Positions 13,001 through 21,674 of a DNA stretch of 64,000 nt are shown here, piece after piece. Position 1 is the first letter of the stretch. The number at the start of each line of letters is the position of its first letter. Below the pieces are notes generated by a model. The model searched no databases. It was not told where the DNA came from and saw only the letters and a list, made by a program, of their open reading frames with translations. Origin of the DNA: Siderastrea siderea (taxonomy: Eukaryota; Cnidaria; Anthozoa; Scleractinia; Rhizangiidae); contig OZ034972.1 of the NCBI GenBank assembly GCA_964030785.1, positions 15,137,231 to 15,201,230 of the forward strand. The letters run 5' to 3'. The translations under genes were made by a program, and so were the position numbers.

Positions 13001-16000
13001 GTGTTTTCGAGGTTTTTTGTTTATCGTTGTCATGGAAATATCGATTTTCACTAAATGTAAACCACGCTAAAGTTCAATCCAAAAGTAACAAGTATTGCAA
13101 ATTTCACTTTGATCTGACAAGGAAAGGACTGTCTAAGAGCCGATTCAAAAAGTTAGGTATGGTCCCAAAAAAACTGTATCGAAACACCTTAACTGCTGCA
13201 AGTTTAACAAATGGAGTTTTCGAAAATCGTGTACGATTTACAAACAGACCGTCACAGGAAGATGAAACAATAACCTCTTTCAGAATTGCTAAGCGCAATT
13301 AAACTGCCGGAGATGTATCTGTTGGATGCTAGTAATGCTACAAGACAATGGAGGTGCAATGTTTTAACTCCAAGGAATTCTATTTCTAGAACCACAACCA
13401 TGAAAGCGGAGTTAAAACGACAGCGCAAGAAGCCGTAGCTACCACATGATCAAAGGAGACTGCAATAGTCTCAGAATAACTTGGATCCTTTAGACACTCT
13501 ATACCTCATCCGCGATAAAGAAACATAACCGCAAGCAGACATCTAATCACGGACTTAGAAACTTGGGATCCTTTCAGAAAACATCACTCTTTTAAGCGGC
13601 TTTAAGAAATCTTGCAATTGACCTGAGCCCAAAAAGCTAACTAATTGCCAAAGAGCTAGCACGCACAACAGCACAGACTAAAACGGCTCTAAGAACGTAA
13701 CATAAAACCCTCCAAACAGTTTATATCACAGCTTGAGTACTCACTTGATCAAAAAGTCAACCACACAATGTACCGACACAGTTGTGGCGCCTTCAGATCA
13801 TCCTGATCAAAGGGACAAAGCTGTTGCGAATGTACTCAGAAAGCTCTATTTTGAAGGCTAGAATAACTTAAGCGACTAGCGGGAGTCGTGTTTGGCCTGT
13901 CATTTTACGTACTACCAAAGTAAGCTGGTACTAGTTAAATCTAGTTGTCTGTAGGTATTCAAAGTCTTCAAAGAGCACAAAGTTCTTTTAGTAAAGTGAT
14001 AATATTGAAAGGAGTTTAGACTGCAAGTGTAGTGTTACGTCATATTAACCCGTTAAAGCACTAATCAGGGAGAAAGGTGAAAAATCAGGGAGGAGGGAGA
14101 AACGGCCAAAAAAATTAGGGAGGAGGGAGAAAAATGAGTTAAAAAATAGGGAGATGAGATATTTACCTGCCCGTTCCTCTCCCCTCTTAATTTGTTGATA
14201 GAAAGCTGTTCTCCTACAACTCTGGAAAATAGGGCTTGTAACTAACAAGCCCTCTGGAAAATAGGGCTTGCAACTAACAGGCCAAGTTCTTCATACATCA
14301 AGTTCTTCATACATATATATATATTTTTTACTTCAGAGAGGGAACCCAAAACTTCGCTAGTCTTGAGAACGTGACGTTAGAAGTCTGAAATTTTTTGGGA
14401 GACAGTTTTGACTGACTAAAACATGATTCACTAGTGTTTAATTTGTTGATAGAAAGCTGTTCTCCTACAACTCTGGAAAATAGGGCTTGCAACTAACAGG
14501 CCAAGTTCTTCATACATCGCTCTTTAAACACAACTGAGAATCAGGCAGAGTTGTAGCACAACCAAAGTAACCTTTATAAACAAAAAGCAAGTAATGGAGA
14601 AGTCTGTAAAGGTGAGAGATGATGACTGGCTCCTCAGAAGGTTATTTGCATGCAACTGAATGCCTGAGATAAGCAAAGTTGTCTGGAGAGTGTCTTGAAC
14701 AACAAAATCGCGCCATTTTTGGGTTTGCTGTGGCCTAATATAAGGGTAATAGTTTCCAGGTCCAGCAGCACTGGCCCGTTAAAACCCGATCCGTCCACCG
14801 GACTAATCTCCCCCCTTCCCCGCCCTTCTCTCTGGCCCGCAAAAACGTTCTCCACACAGGTGGACAGGAAACCTGGCAAATCAGGTGAAATGCTGTCATA
14901 ATTTACTGTTTTAGTGTATTCCTTCGTGAAGTGTTTATAAAACGTGTAGTTCTGTCAAATAAAAATGTATGAAAATGCGCGAAAATCCGCGAAATGAAAT
15001 GGAATTTTTGTCTAGTAAACGGAAATTTTGCAGCTGCAATCCACAAATACGTGAGTGGTCATGAAATCGACTTTTTTAGTGATGATTCTTGATTCCCGTT
15101 AATTTGTTGTTTTTCAGGTCTTCTAAAACATTTGAAGATCGCAAGTCATTGTTATAATGCTTTCATGGTACAAAAGAAAATAAATACGACACGTTCCAGT
15201 GATCACCTGCCTTGTTTGGAAAAACAACACTTACGTCACAGAATAACAGGCACGGACACAATCTTTGTGGATGAAAATCACTGTTCCACGAAACGTTTTT
15301 GCACTAACGTTGTGGTTCATGAGACCCACACATGTCGTGGAATTTCAGGTCTAAGGTTTTGCCCAATTTTGAGAACACACTCTTAATGGTTGTTAACGTA
15401 TTTGTTGACACTCATAGCTAGGACCTTGCTGATCTAATTCAGATAAAGACGTCTAAGAATATTCCAGATGGAAATTGGGAATATTCTGAATACTGAATAT
15501 TCGCATAAATCACTGAAGTGCTTAACTACTTCATAGCGGTATCACACCTCTCTTGTCAAGACTGTAAAAGTAAACAGAGATTATGCTAATTGCAGTTTCC
15601 AGAGTAAATAATTTATAATCAACTTACCGTTACGATGGAAGAATAACTGGTATTGATAGAGATGGCACTACAGAGTTCGTTGAGTAAACTGGAGGGTTGC
15701 TTGTCCTTGTAGTACCGTGGGTCTCCCCTGTAAAGCTCCTCTGCTAAATAACACTCTGCAACCTGCTCAGTAACATTCATCTTGCTGAGTTCAGTCAGCA
15801 CTCCTGTTTTACCACAGCATACTGTGGTCAGGTTGCCCATCTTCTCCACTGCATCGACATTCCTGACCAGTATATTATTAGCGTGCATCTTGTCAATGCA
15901 GTAGGCGAGTGTTATGGTGACCGCTAGTGTGAGACCCTCTGGCTCAGCTATGATGATGATCATTATTCCAAGAACTATCGCTTGCACATACTCGATCCAG

Positions 16001-16995
16001 TGACTCTCATCGTAGCTCTGGTCATCCACTGAATATGTCTGGATGCTGAAGCGCAAAATAATAATCACAGCCACTAGTACACCGAGTATAATGCCGATCA
16101 GCCCTAGAATGGCTGAGGCCTTGTTTAGCTTGCCTTGCAGGGTACCGCGCTCATCATCGGCTGGGTCAATTTGCTGTTCGATAGTTTCGCTTTTCCCTTT
16201 CTTATACACTTGCGTGTGTTCTCCGACAGCCATCACTAGAAACCTGCCGCTTCCCTCTCTAACATAGCTTCCAGCAAACACCAAAGGGTCTTCATATTCT
16301 CCTTTGAAAACGCTTGCCCTTCCACCTAAGATAATCTCATTGGTGACTAATTCGTTGGTTTGAGTGAGCACTCCATCCGCAGGGACAATTGTTCCAGGTT
16401 TCAGCACACACAAATCGCCAACTTTGATTTTGATGAAACATATGTTGACTTCTTTCCCACTTCTCACGACAGTGCAAATACGGCTGCTTTCGAGCCGCTT
16501 CTGCATTATATAAAACTCGTAGTCTCGGAAATAGTCACTAATCGCAGAAATCAAGATGATGAAAACCACGGTTCCAAGAATTCCGCATCCCTCCTGCCAA
16601 GCTGTATTGGTTTGTTCGATCCCACCGCAAATCTCCGGATGAAACCGGCCTAGAACAAGAGCTGCTATGGCTCCCGCTACAAGGACAAGCAATACAGCGT
16701 CAGTGAGCGAGTAACACAGCGATCGTCCAAAGCTCTGAGGCGGATTGACGGCAGTGCGAGGAGTGATATTAGTGCCAAAAACATCTCTGATCGTAAGTCC
16801 GTCTTTGATGCCAAGCAGGCCTTTCTTGGTGGACGAATGAAGTCGTTTAGCAAGTCCTTTCACGCCTCCAAGTTCACGCTCCAGACGATCCACTGCTTGC
16901 TTTCCTCGCGTATCCATCAAACCGTTCAGACTTTGTTGGAGCTGTTGGTAGTTTGAGAAGTCTGGAGCGCAGTTCGGTTTGTCTGTGTACTCCAT
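896..16995 (-). CDS. PMCA-C/D: fused or juxtaposed pseudo-PMCA (12 exons, 1285 aa if fused)
   Basis: C exons 1-3 are 16995-15628, 10971-10590 and 10213-10119, giving 615 codons. D exons 4-12 are 7884-7720, 7410-7002, 6213-6128, 5873-5697, 5314-5114, 4350-4159, 2677-2237, 1613-1374 and 997-896, giving 671 codons with the stop. Every junction is GT-AG and in phase. C covers the N-terminus to the DPxR hinge; D restarts just after the DKTGT position and runs to the C-terminus, so the N-domain occurs twice. Motifs: TGES is GGRA (224-227), DKTGT is GKTGV (G395), DPVR is TLDEF in C and EETVR in D, KGAPE in C but KGGAN in D, and TGDGTND is TASGVND (942-948). M4 PEGL (352-355), TGDN and the M6 ligands remain. 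The join of exon 3 (phase 0 donor GTAAGT) to exon 4 (phase 0 acceptor TTTTTTTAG) is inferred. The alternatives are two separate truncated genes or an assembly collapse. Confidence 0.65.
1374..1613 (-). CDS. PMCA-D exon 11 (M9-M10)
   Basis: The exon has 80 codons, phase 0/0. [20 protein letters not shown] forms M9-M10. The basic stretch after it ([15 protein letters not shown]) is only distantly like a calmodulin helix. The donor chosen is CAG|GTTGGT because it preserves phase 0; a GTAAAA 12 nt downstream is the alternative. Confidence 0.8.
1680..1710. repeat. (GTTT)n microsatellite
   Basis: About seven uninterrupted TTTG units followed by a T-run, in the intron between the last M6-M8 exon and the M9-M10 exon of PMCA-D. 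Confidence 0.9.
2237..2677 (-). CDS. PMCA-D exon 10 (M6-M8, Ca2+ ligands retained)
   Basis: The exon has 147 codons, phase 0/0. [10 protein letters not shown] keeps both M6 ligands. The M7-M8 region is longer than in A by five codons. Confidence 0.92.
2806..3155. mobile_element. Foldback retroelement remnant between two (AAT)n tracts
   Basis: Arms about 2833-2941 and 2960-3072 are near-perfect inverted copies (AATTCGGTAAATTGTGATCG and its complement). The unit is bounded by (AAT)n on the left (2806-2830) and right (3103-3154). The right arm reads as a peptide ([20 protein letters not shown]) that I associate with the C-terminal part of cnidarian RT/GIY-YIG retroelement proteins. That association is from memory and moderate. 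Confidence 0.65.
3461..3890 (+). mobile_element. Fragment of RT/GIY-YIG retroelement ORF after a (TTG)n tract
   Basis: An open frame encodes [20 protein letters not shown] and a downstream [11 protein letters not shown]. This looks like the region after the GIY-YIG domain of cnidarian Penelope-like or related elements. The apparent Leu/Phe-rich N-terminus is the translated (TTG)n microsatellite (3461-3487), not a signal peptide. It lies in an intron of PMCA-D on the opposite strand. Confidence 0.5.
4159..4350 (-). CDS. PMCA-D exon 9 (end of P-domain, M5)
   Basis: The exon has 64 codons, phase 0/0. [21 protein letters not shown] is strongly conserved and M5 is intact. The donor is GTACTA. Confidence 0.9.
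5114..5314 (-). CDS. PMCA-D exon 8 (degenerate hinge TASGVND)
   Basis: The exon has 67 codons, phase 0/0. [11 protein letters not shown] replaces [11 protein letters not shown]: the first Mg2+-binding Asp is Ser and GP is DR. The exon ends ADVGLTM like its paralogues. Confidence 0.88.
5491..5567 (-). repeat. tRNA-like retrosequence with encoded CCA
   Basis: On the minus strand a box A (TAGCTCAGTCTGGG) and box B (GGTTCGAGTCCC) are correctly spaced. A 5-bp T-stem, an anticodon-like stem TTTCT/AGAAA and a partly mispaired acceptor stem complete a 74-nt body. It is followed directly by CCA (5493-5491). Nuclear tRNA genes do not encode CCA, so this is more likely a tRNA-derived retroposon or tRNA pseudogene in the PMCA-D intron. 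The anticodon is not certain, because the loop has eight bases. Confidence 0.5.
5697..5873 (-). CDS. PMCA-D exon 7 (MVTGDN)
   Basis: The exon has 59 codons, phase 0/0, one codon shorter than in A and [14 protein letters not shown] and MVTGDN are conserved. The second half ([12 protein letters not shown]) is diverged from [13 protein letters not shown]. Confidence 0.88.
6128..6213 (-). CDS. PMCA-D exon 6 (hinge, IEETVR)
   Basis: The exon has 86 nt, phase 1 to 0. [27 protein letters not shown] corresponds to exon 3 of A, with IEDPVR changed to IEETVR. The acceptor follows a pure CT tract. Confidence 0.83.
6432..6708. mobile_element. Short inverted-repeat element with GTCCGACCA motifs
   Basis: Ends CAGGGCTGCAAATAA and TTATTTGCAGCTCTG are inverted copies. 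The inside holds five copies of GTCCGAC or its complement GTCGGAC, most with flanking CA or TG. It is a non-autonomous DNA element in an intron of PMCA-D. No target duplication was resolved. Confidence 0.6.
7002..7410 (-). CDS. PMCA-D exon 5 (second nucleotide-binding domain, diverged)
   Basis: The exon has 409 nt, phase 0 to 1, corresponding to exon 2 of A. It keeps the [26 protein letters not shown] start, but [10 protein letters not shown] is lost and KGASE is KGGAN. It is the most diverged N-domain in the array. Confidence 0.85.
7720..7884 (-). CDS. PMCA-D exon 4 of fused model (begins just after the DKTGT position)
   Basis: The exon has 55 codons after a strong polypyrimidine acceptor. 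[17 protein letters not shown] to [17 protein letters not shown] aligns with the last part of exon 1 in A and B ([10 protein letters not shown] to [10 protein letters not shown]). In those copies it is continuous with the phosphorylation site; here the upstream part is missing. Confidence 0.8.
7917..8380. mobile_element. 444-bp MITE with 10-bp target duplication
   Basis: The perfect duplication GGGAAATAAT at 7917-7926 and 8371-8380 brackets an element starting CCCGGGGGGGTACTC and ending GGGAGTACCCCCC. The G/C-run ends and 9-10 bp duplication resemble Mutator-type elements. No coding capacity. It lies just upstream of the D exon 4 acceptor. Confidence 0.8.
8599..9316. mobile_element. 240-bp-arm foldback element bounded by (TA)n
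   Basis: Arms about 8703-8945 and 9038-9279 are inverted copies with only a few mismatches around a 92-bp spacer. The unit is flanked by (TA)n at 8599-8647 and 9274-9316. It contains CCTGATGAGTGTGGTCGTCC, a sequence type common near the 3' ends of Penelope-like elements. It sits in the C/D junction intron. Confidence 0.75.
9317..10068 (-). mobile_element. 3' fragment of a Penelope-like element with GIY-YIG domain
   Basis: The minus strand from about 10021 to 9618 encodes [20 protein letters not shown], then [24 protein letters not shown] and [11 protein letters not shown]. This is the Cys-rich linker and GIY-YIG endonuclease of Penelope-like retroelements. The 3' UTR continues to about 9318. 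The reverse transcriptase part is absent. (TA)n tracts lie on both sides (9274-9316 and 10027-10068). Confidence 0.8.
10119..10213 (-). CDS. PMCA-C exon 3 (altered hinge, ends GIDTLDEF)
   Basis: The exon has 95 nt, phase 1 to 0. The start matches [20 protein letters not shown] of other PMCAs, but the invariant DPVR becomes TLDEF, followed directly by a consensus GTAAGT donor. No exon corresponding to VPDAI...TGDN follows before 7884. Confidence 0.82.
10590..10971 (-). CDS. PMCA-C exon 2 (first nucleotide-binding domain)
   Basis: The exon has 382 nt, phase 0 to 1, matching exon 2 of A and B. It includes [10 protein letters not shown] and KGAPE (526-530), so this N-domain looks well preserved. 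The donor is G|GTAGTC. Confidence 0.9.
11141..11775. repeat. Duplicated intronic blocks, copy 1
   Basis: Block a (11141-11271, starting in a TA tract and CTTCAGAGAGGG) recurs at 14313-14443. Block b (11600-11775, TTGATCAAAAGGTCAACC) recurs at 13744-13917. Between them is a purine-rich GGGAGA minisatellite (about 11277-11365). All lie in intron 1 of PMCA-C. The order a-b here becomes b-a in the second copy. Confidence 0.8.
12122..13192. mobile_element. 1.07-kb TTAA element with about 208-bp terminal inverted repeats
   Basis: TTAA at 12122-12125 and 13189-13192 flank ends starting GGTGTTTCGATACAG. Arms 12126-12333 and 12981-13188 are about 90 percent identical by eye. A TTAA duplication is typical of piggyBac and Kolobok elements. 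No transposase is present. It lies in intron 1 of PMCA-C, between the two copies of the duplicated blocks. Confidence 0.88.
13744..14519. repeat. Duplicated intronic blocks, copy 2, with extra short repeats
   Basis: Block b is at 13744-13917 and block a at 14313-14443. A further unit containing GAAAGCTGTTCTCCTACAAC occurs at about 14203 and 14453, and GGAAAATAGGGCTTG occurs three times. A GGGAGA purine-rich tract lies at about 14068-14165. Confidence 0.75.
15628..16995 (-). CDS. PMCA-C exon 1 (M1-M4, Asp-to-Gly at the phosphorylation site)
   Basis: The exon has 456 codons; the start ATG at 16995 has A at -3 and G at +4. M1 about 98-116, M2 about 138-154, M3 about 296-315, M4 about 337-365 with EPEGL. 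The A-domain reads LGGRASVF where A has [19 protein letters not shown] replaces [11 protein letters not shown], with Gly codon GGT one change from GAT. Confidence 0.92.
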
Positions 16996-19372
16996 GTTAC
17001 CAGTGTTTTGTCAGTTTCGGCTCCGAAGTGATGTTTCACAACAAAAGTGTTTACAACGGATTAGGTTACTGTCGATGTCACGAACTCTGATAAACTCTAA
17101 GTTCAGTGAGCAATATAATAATCACAGAATTATTATTAATGATATTGCTCAAGCTTGCATTTTCTGGTGATAAGGAAATTTTTACAGCAGTTTGGAGGGC
17201 AGGAAGCTTCTGAATCGAGCGTGATTCAGGCTTATTCCTAACCCAGAACTTTTTTGCACCGAGGAACGCAAAATTGTATGTTCGTGATTACGTCCACGAG
17301 CTTATTTAAATTGAGAATTAAAAACAAAAGAAATTGTCGCCATAGCAGCTCAAACAATAAACTTAATCTTAACGATAAAAGACAAAAAGCCAAGCAAACA
17401 ATTCAAGTGCTTTCTCACGCCTCATTGGTTCACACGAATTCACAGTAAGGCAAAGTACAATTGCCACTCATCCACCGCTATCAGATCTCTCCAAAAGAAC
17501 TCACCCACCTTGCTAAATTCAAGTCCGGTTAGTATCGTTTAGCGCTGTGCAGGTGATTAACTTCTGTTCTACCCGAGTATGGTTTACATGTAAACAGCTT
17601 GGACAAGATGAACACGCATAAATATATCTAGCGTGAAAAGTAATATACGAGAAAATTCTTGAGCCTTGCATGTAATTATTTATTTCCAGCAGACTCGACT
17701 GAAAAAAATACCAAAGCAAGTAGCCGTGTGGAACCACTAACTGAAAAGCACACGGCTGAAAGGTTTGGAGCTTACCAATGAAACAGGAAAAACTAAACAA
17801 ACGAATCTAAAACTGTTAGTATACTTTTTACGATTACAAATTCCACATCTTCAAGCACCCATACAGTGCATGTTCTTTACTCAAAGGATTGCAGCCCTAA
17901 TGGCGCCAACCAAACTGGCAGCGGTTAGTATCCTGAGGTTAGTAATCTCGCCACACCTTTTCAATTGGATGTGTGTCTGGGCTCCAACCGGTTATTATAA
18001 AATCTTCACCACTGAAAATCAGACGTAAGACCCAAAGCCCATGCACAAATTTAAAACCTTTGTTTTTGCCCTTCCACGCCAACATCGTTTTTTGGTGTGG
18101 ACGATCGGCAAAAGGCATAAACAAGTACCAAGCGTATTAGCGTGAATGGGGCGTACGATTCTTGTATCTACTCTCTAGTACATCTAGGAGCAAGTCTAAG
18201 GCCTAACCCTAACTGGCAGCGTGACGCCATCAATTTGAAATTTGTACTGTTTTTCCTCTGACGTACTTTCTTGGAAGGCCGAAGAATCGTGGAACGCCCG
18301 TTTTTGTACTTGCTCTAGGTGTCCAGACAGTGGTAACATTCCCCCGGCTAAAGGCTGGTTTCTATATGACCACCAACGCCGATCACGGACAGGAATCGCC
18401 AAATTGCTGGCCAAAATCTCTGCGATCACAGAAACAAGCCCTTTAGTGATTCCAAGAGACAGTTCGCAAGAAGCCACAGATTTAGCGATCTTCGGCGAAA
18501 TTAAGAAAAAATAAAATCAAGAAAAATCATAGCGAAGTGCTAGACAATCAGCGTTTCTTGTTAAAGTAGTTAGTCGAAGAAAAAGAGCTTGAGAAAGGAC
18601 TGGAGAATGGCTAGAAGTCGAAGAGGAAGCCAGTCATTCATAGATGCTCTCAACTACACTAGTGTAACGAAATCGCGTTTCTAGTAGCTGTTATAGCCAT
18701 ATGAATTTTAAGTGGGAGGGGGGAATGAATTGCTATTTCCACTTCATATATTCGCAAATAAGGAGTCTCGCTTCATCATCTGAGTACAAGGGTCACTCTC
18801 AAAGTTGGGAAGGTGGAGATGCACGACACCCCACGACACGTTATTTCTAGCACACATCTTTTATTTGCAGCTTTTCAACATGGTTGTTGAACCATTGTAA
18901 CGCTCACAAAATGGTTAAATTTTAGGCAAAAAATTTCTCATGCAAAATTTTGCTTCAAACTGTTGTAGCTTCTAGCATTGATCGAACCTGAACACACGGT
19001 CATGACTTTAATATGGAATTCGCAAACAGTGGGACTTTTCTCCTATCAGCTACAAACCAGACTGATTATTTCTTTCTCCTTTTTTACGTGTTACACACAT
19101 TTAACTAATCTAGCAATGAATATAAGAGGAAATAACTTGAATAAAGGAGAGTGTTTGAAGCCCAGCGTACATTGCAGTGAGCAGTGACCCACCAAAGCAG
19201 ACACACTCTATCTCAAACTATCAGTGTTGAAGAAGTGACGCAACACAGTTTGGTAGAGACAAGGGAAGATCGTCGGACACTTTGAAAGGAACCCCTAAAG
19301 GTATTAGTATCTACCTCCGTGGGCGTCGCTTAATTGACTTTTTCCACAAGAAGTACAAAAAAACAAAACATT

Positions 19373-19538
19373 TACAGTCAAACCTCTCCACACGGACACC
19401 TCTACGGACAGTTGCCTTGGACCGATAGAGACCAAAATTCTTGGTAATATCACGTTTGTGAAAGGACTTCCTTGTTAAATATGTAATACGGACACTCTTC
19501 CGTCCCTTTGGTGTCCGTATTAAAGGAGATCGACTGTA
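19373..19538. mobile_element. 166-bp TA-flanked MITE
   Basis: TA at both ends flanks CAGTCAAACCTCTCCACACG on the left and a terminus complementary to CAGTCGATCTCC on the right. CGGACACC-type motifs repeat inside. TA duplication and CAGT ends fit the Tc1/mariner/pogo group. Confidence 0.65.
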
Positions 19539-19868
19539 CTTGTCATTTTGAAATTTTAGTGATAATCAAGTCGGCTGTATTAAACACTTTCTACGTGAAG
19601 ATTTGTTCCAGAACTAAGTACCTCTGTCGTAAATCTCTAACTCATATATTCTACAAAAATAAGGTATCAATATAACTGTTGGGAGCCTTTTAAAGGCTGA
19701 ACATTCCTTTGACCCTCCAAGAGTACATCGAGCACCCTGATGTTTTTAAACGAGAGTTCTAGTTGAGATGTGTCCGCCTTTATGGAATGAGTAAATACGT
19801 GATGCATTTGTTAGCCTTCCGCTAAAAAAATGGCAACGAGTGTGACAAAATTCGCGGTTTATGGAGAA

Positions 19869-19980
19869 TATATCCATTCAGCTCAAGACGTTCTTCGCAT
19901 CGAAGGGTAGCCTCCAACGCAGACATTCAACACGAAGAACGTCTCCGTTGGAGGCTAATCGAGGGGCGGCTGAATGGATC
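19869..19980. repeat. Imperfect palindromic repeat
   Basis: ATCCATTCAGC pairs with GCTGAATGGAT, and GTAGCCTCCAACG pairs with CGTTGGAGGCTA; GACGTTCTTCG is also mirrored. A short foldback repeat in the B-C spacer. Confidence 0.6.
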
Positions 19981-20352
19981 TAAAGGAAATTACAAGATGC
20001 TTAAGAAAAATATATTGTATAGACGTTCCCCTTGCTTATATTAAATGCTTGTAATTTGTACGTTGTTATGCGTTTTACGTTTACTTTAAAATTAATATAT
20101 TCTAGATCTACTTCATATACAACTGTATCTTTGATAAGCTGTCATTAAACAACAATTACATCTAAACTTTCGGGTAGCACACAGAGCAATAAACAAAATG
20201 AACAACCTTATCAATACTTAGCATTGCTGGGTCTTTGTGCTACGAGAAGGATTATAGAGTAGTACGGATAAACTCACAAGTGAGATTTGTTCGTTTAACA
20301 TGTCATGCATGGCACAAGAACTGAATGATGCGGAAGCAATTCTCATTCACTA

Positions 20353-20676
20353 AAGCCCCAGCTAAACGATCAAACATTTTAGTCCAACATGGTGTTTGTT
20401 ACACAAAACGTTCGGTGGCTTAACGGGCAAACCATGTTTGACGAAACATCGGACAAAGTGAGCCTACAAGACGCTTTTTGCCTGTTACCGCTGAAAATTA
20501 ACGTCTCTGATTGGTTACTTTTTTTCCCGCACGCGCAAGCCTTGTTGGCAGAGGTGGCTGAACGATCAAACATTTGTTCGTAAGGCAAAATATTAGGTGA
20601 AGATGTTTGATCTAGATCAAACACAGAACACCATTTAAATGCAAAGTTGAAAGAGGCAGCTGTTTAGCTGGGGCTT
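20353..20676. mobile_element. 324-bp inverted-repeat element
   Basis: Ends AAGCCCCAGCTAAAC and GTTTAGCTGGGGCTT are perfect inverted copies, and ATCAAACAT motifs recur inside in both orientations. Non-autonomous and unclassified. Confidence 0.7.
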
Positions 20677-21572
20677 GACACCACATGATTACATCACACT
20701 ATTTCAGGTGATCCTTCTCTGTCTTCTTTAACCCTGTTATCTGTGCCCAATCTCAACGCTGGCAAAAAATATTTCAAAGTATAGAAATAATTCACAGAAA
20801 GTAACTGCAGCTGGCAGGCTTTGATGTGAGTGGTCACAGTTATGGATTTCAAACACCTCAAAATTGAAAGCACAAACTTGGAACAAGATTGGACTGTGGG
20901 AGTAAAAGGGTTCATTACAAGCGAGAAACATTTAACGTATTGCAGAAGAATCTCATAACTTGAACCCCTGATAACTCCAACTATTAGAAAGGTAGTTTCC
21001 CTTGCGTCGATGTACGACACCCCGATAAGTTGGGGCAAGGGAGGAAACCCTTCTATATGAGTGATATGGCAGGGGCAGGGATGCTCGTAGTCTCCATTAG
21101 TGTTGTAAAATATGGATTTTGGTATGACATAGGGTGTTCAGGACGGAACGCCAATATTTTTAGCCATCAAGGTATCGTTAAGGGTTGAACATGAACAAAT
21201 TAAAAAACGCCGTGTTGGTGTTCTAACCATGAGCTCTTCTAAAATTTCTTCACGAGAGTGATTTCTTTGAGGGGTCAAATATACCTTGAGCCAGGCAAAG
21301 ACTTGTCCCCTTTAGGGGTTAATTCAAGTATTCCCTCGAGCATCCTCGCCCTTTCACATGGGATCCCCCCCCCCCAAGTAGTATTCAAAATTATCTTGAC
21401 CTTTTCTTAACTCTTGACAGTTTACTTTATCCCTTGAAGGTTTGTGGTTATCGCGATTCTAAGGCATTTAGAAAACTCAGTTGATTTCAAGAGCAGTTTT
21501 CATGAGAGAGAATCACCAAACACAGCGTGACTTAACCACTTTTCGTATTTGCCTCTTATTACTGTTTACTCT

Positions 21573-21674
21573 TTAGTCTATGTCTGGAAGCCTCTCTTCT
21601 ATCACCTCAGGAAACTGTGGTTCTGTTGGCAGGTCATCTACTGGACTCAGAAGTGATGCCTTAATTCCGGAGTC
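21573..21674 (-). CDS. PMCA-B exon 9 (short 33-residue tail)
   Basis: The acceptor TTATCAG is followed by 33 codons and TAA (21575-21573). It ends EERLPDID and is acidic, with no PDZ ligand. The length (102 nt) equals the terminal exon of PMCA-D, which supports both models. Confidence 0.75.
   Translation of the reverse strand, partial: DSGIKASLLSPVDDLPTEPQFPEVIEERLPDID

Larger units (their letters stand above)
16996..21572. other. Intergenic region PMCA-B to PMCA-C
   Basis: This 4.6-kb spacer contains three small inverted-repeat elements listed separately and no supported gene. It should include the PMCA-C promoter just above 16995, but no TATA box or initiator could be assigned. The opposed short frames near 18196-18514 look like repeat-derived sequence. 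Confidence 0.5.

Noticed and set aside
18196..18514. Overlapping frames on both strands as a small gene
   Set aside because: No splice partners, no homology recognised and both strands are open. The local sequence resembles dispersed repeat DNA.
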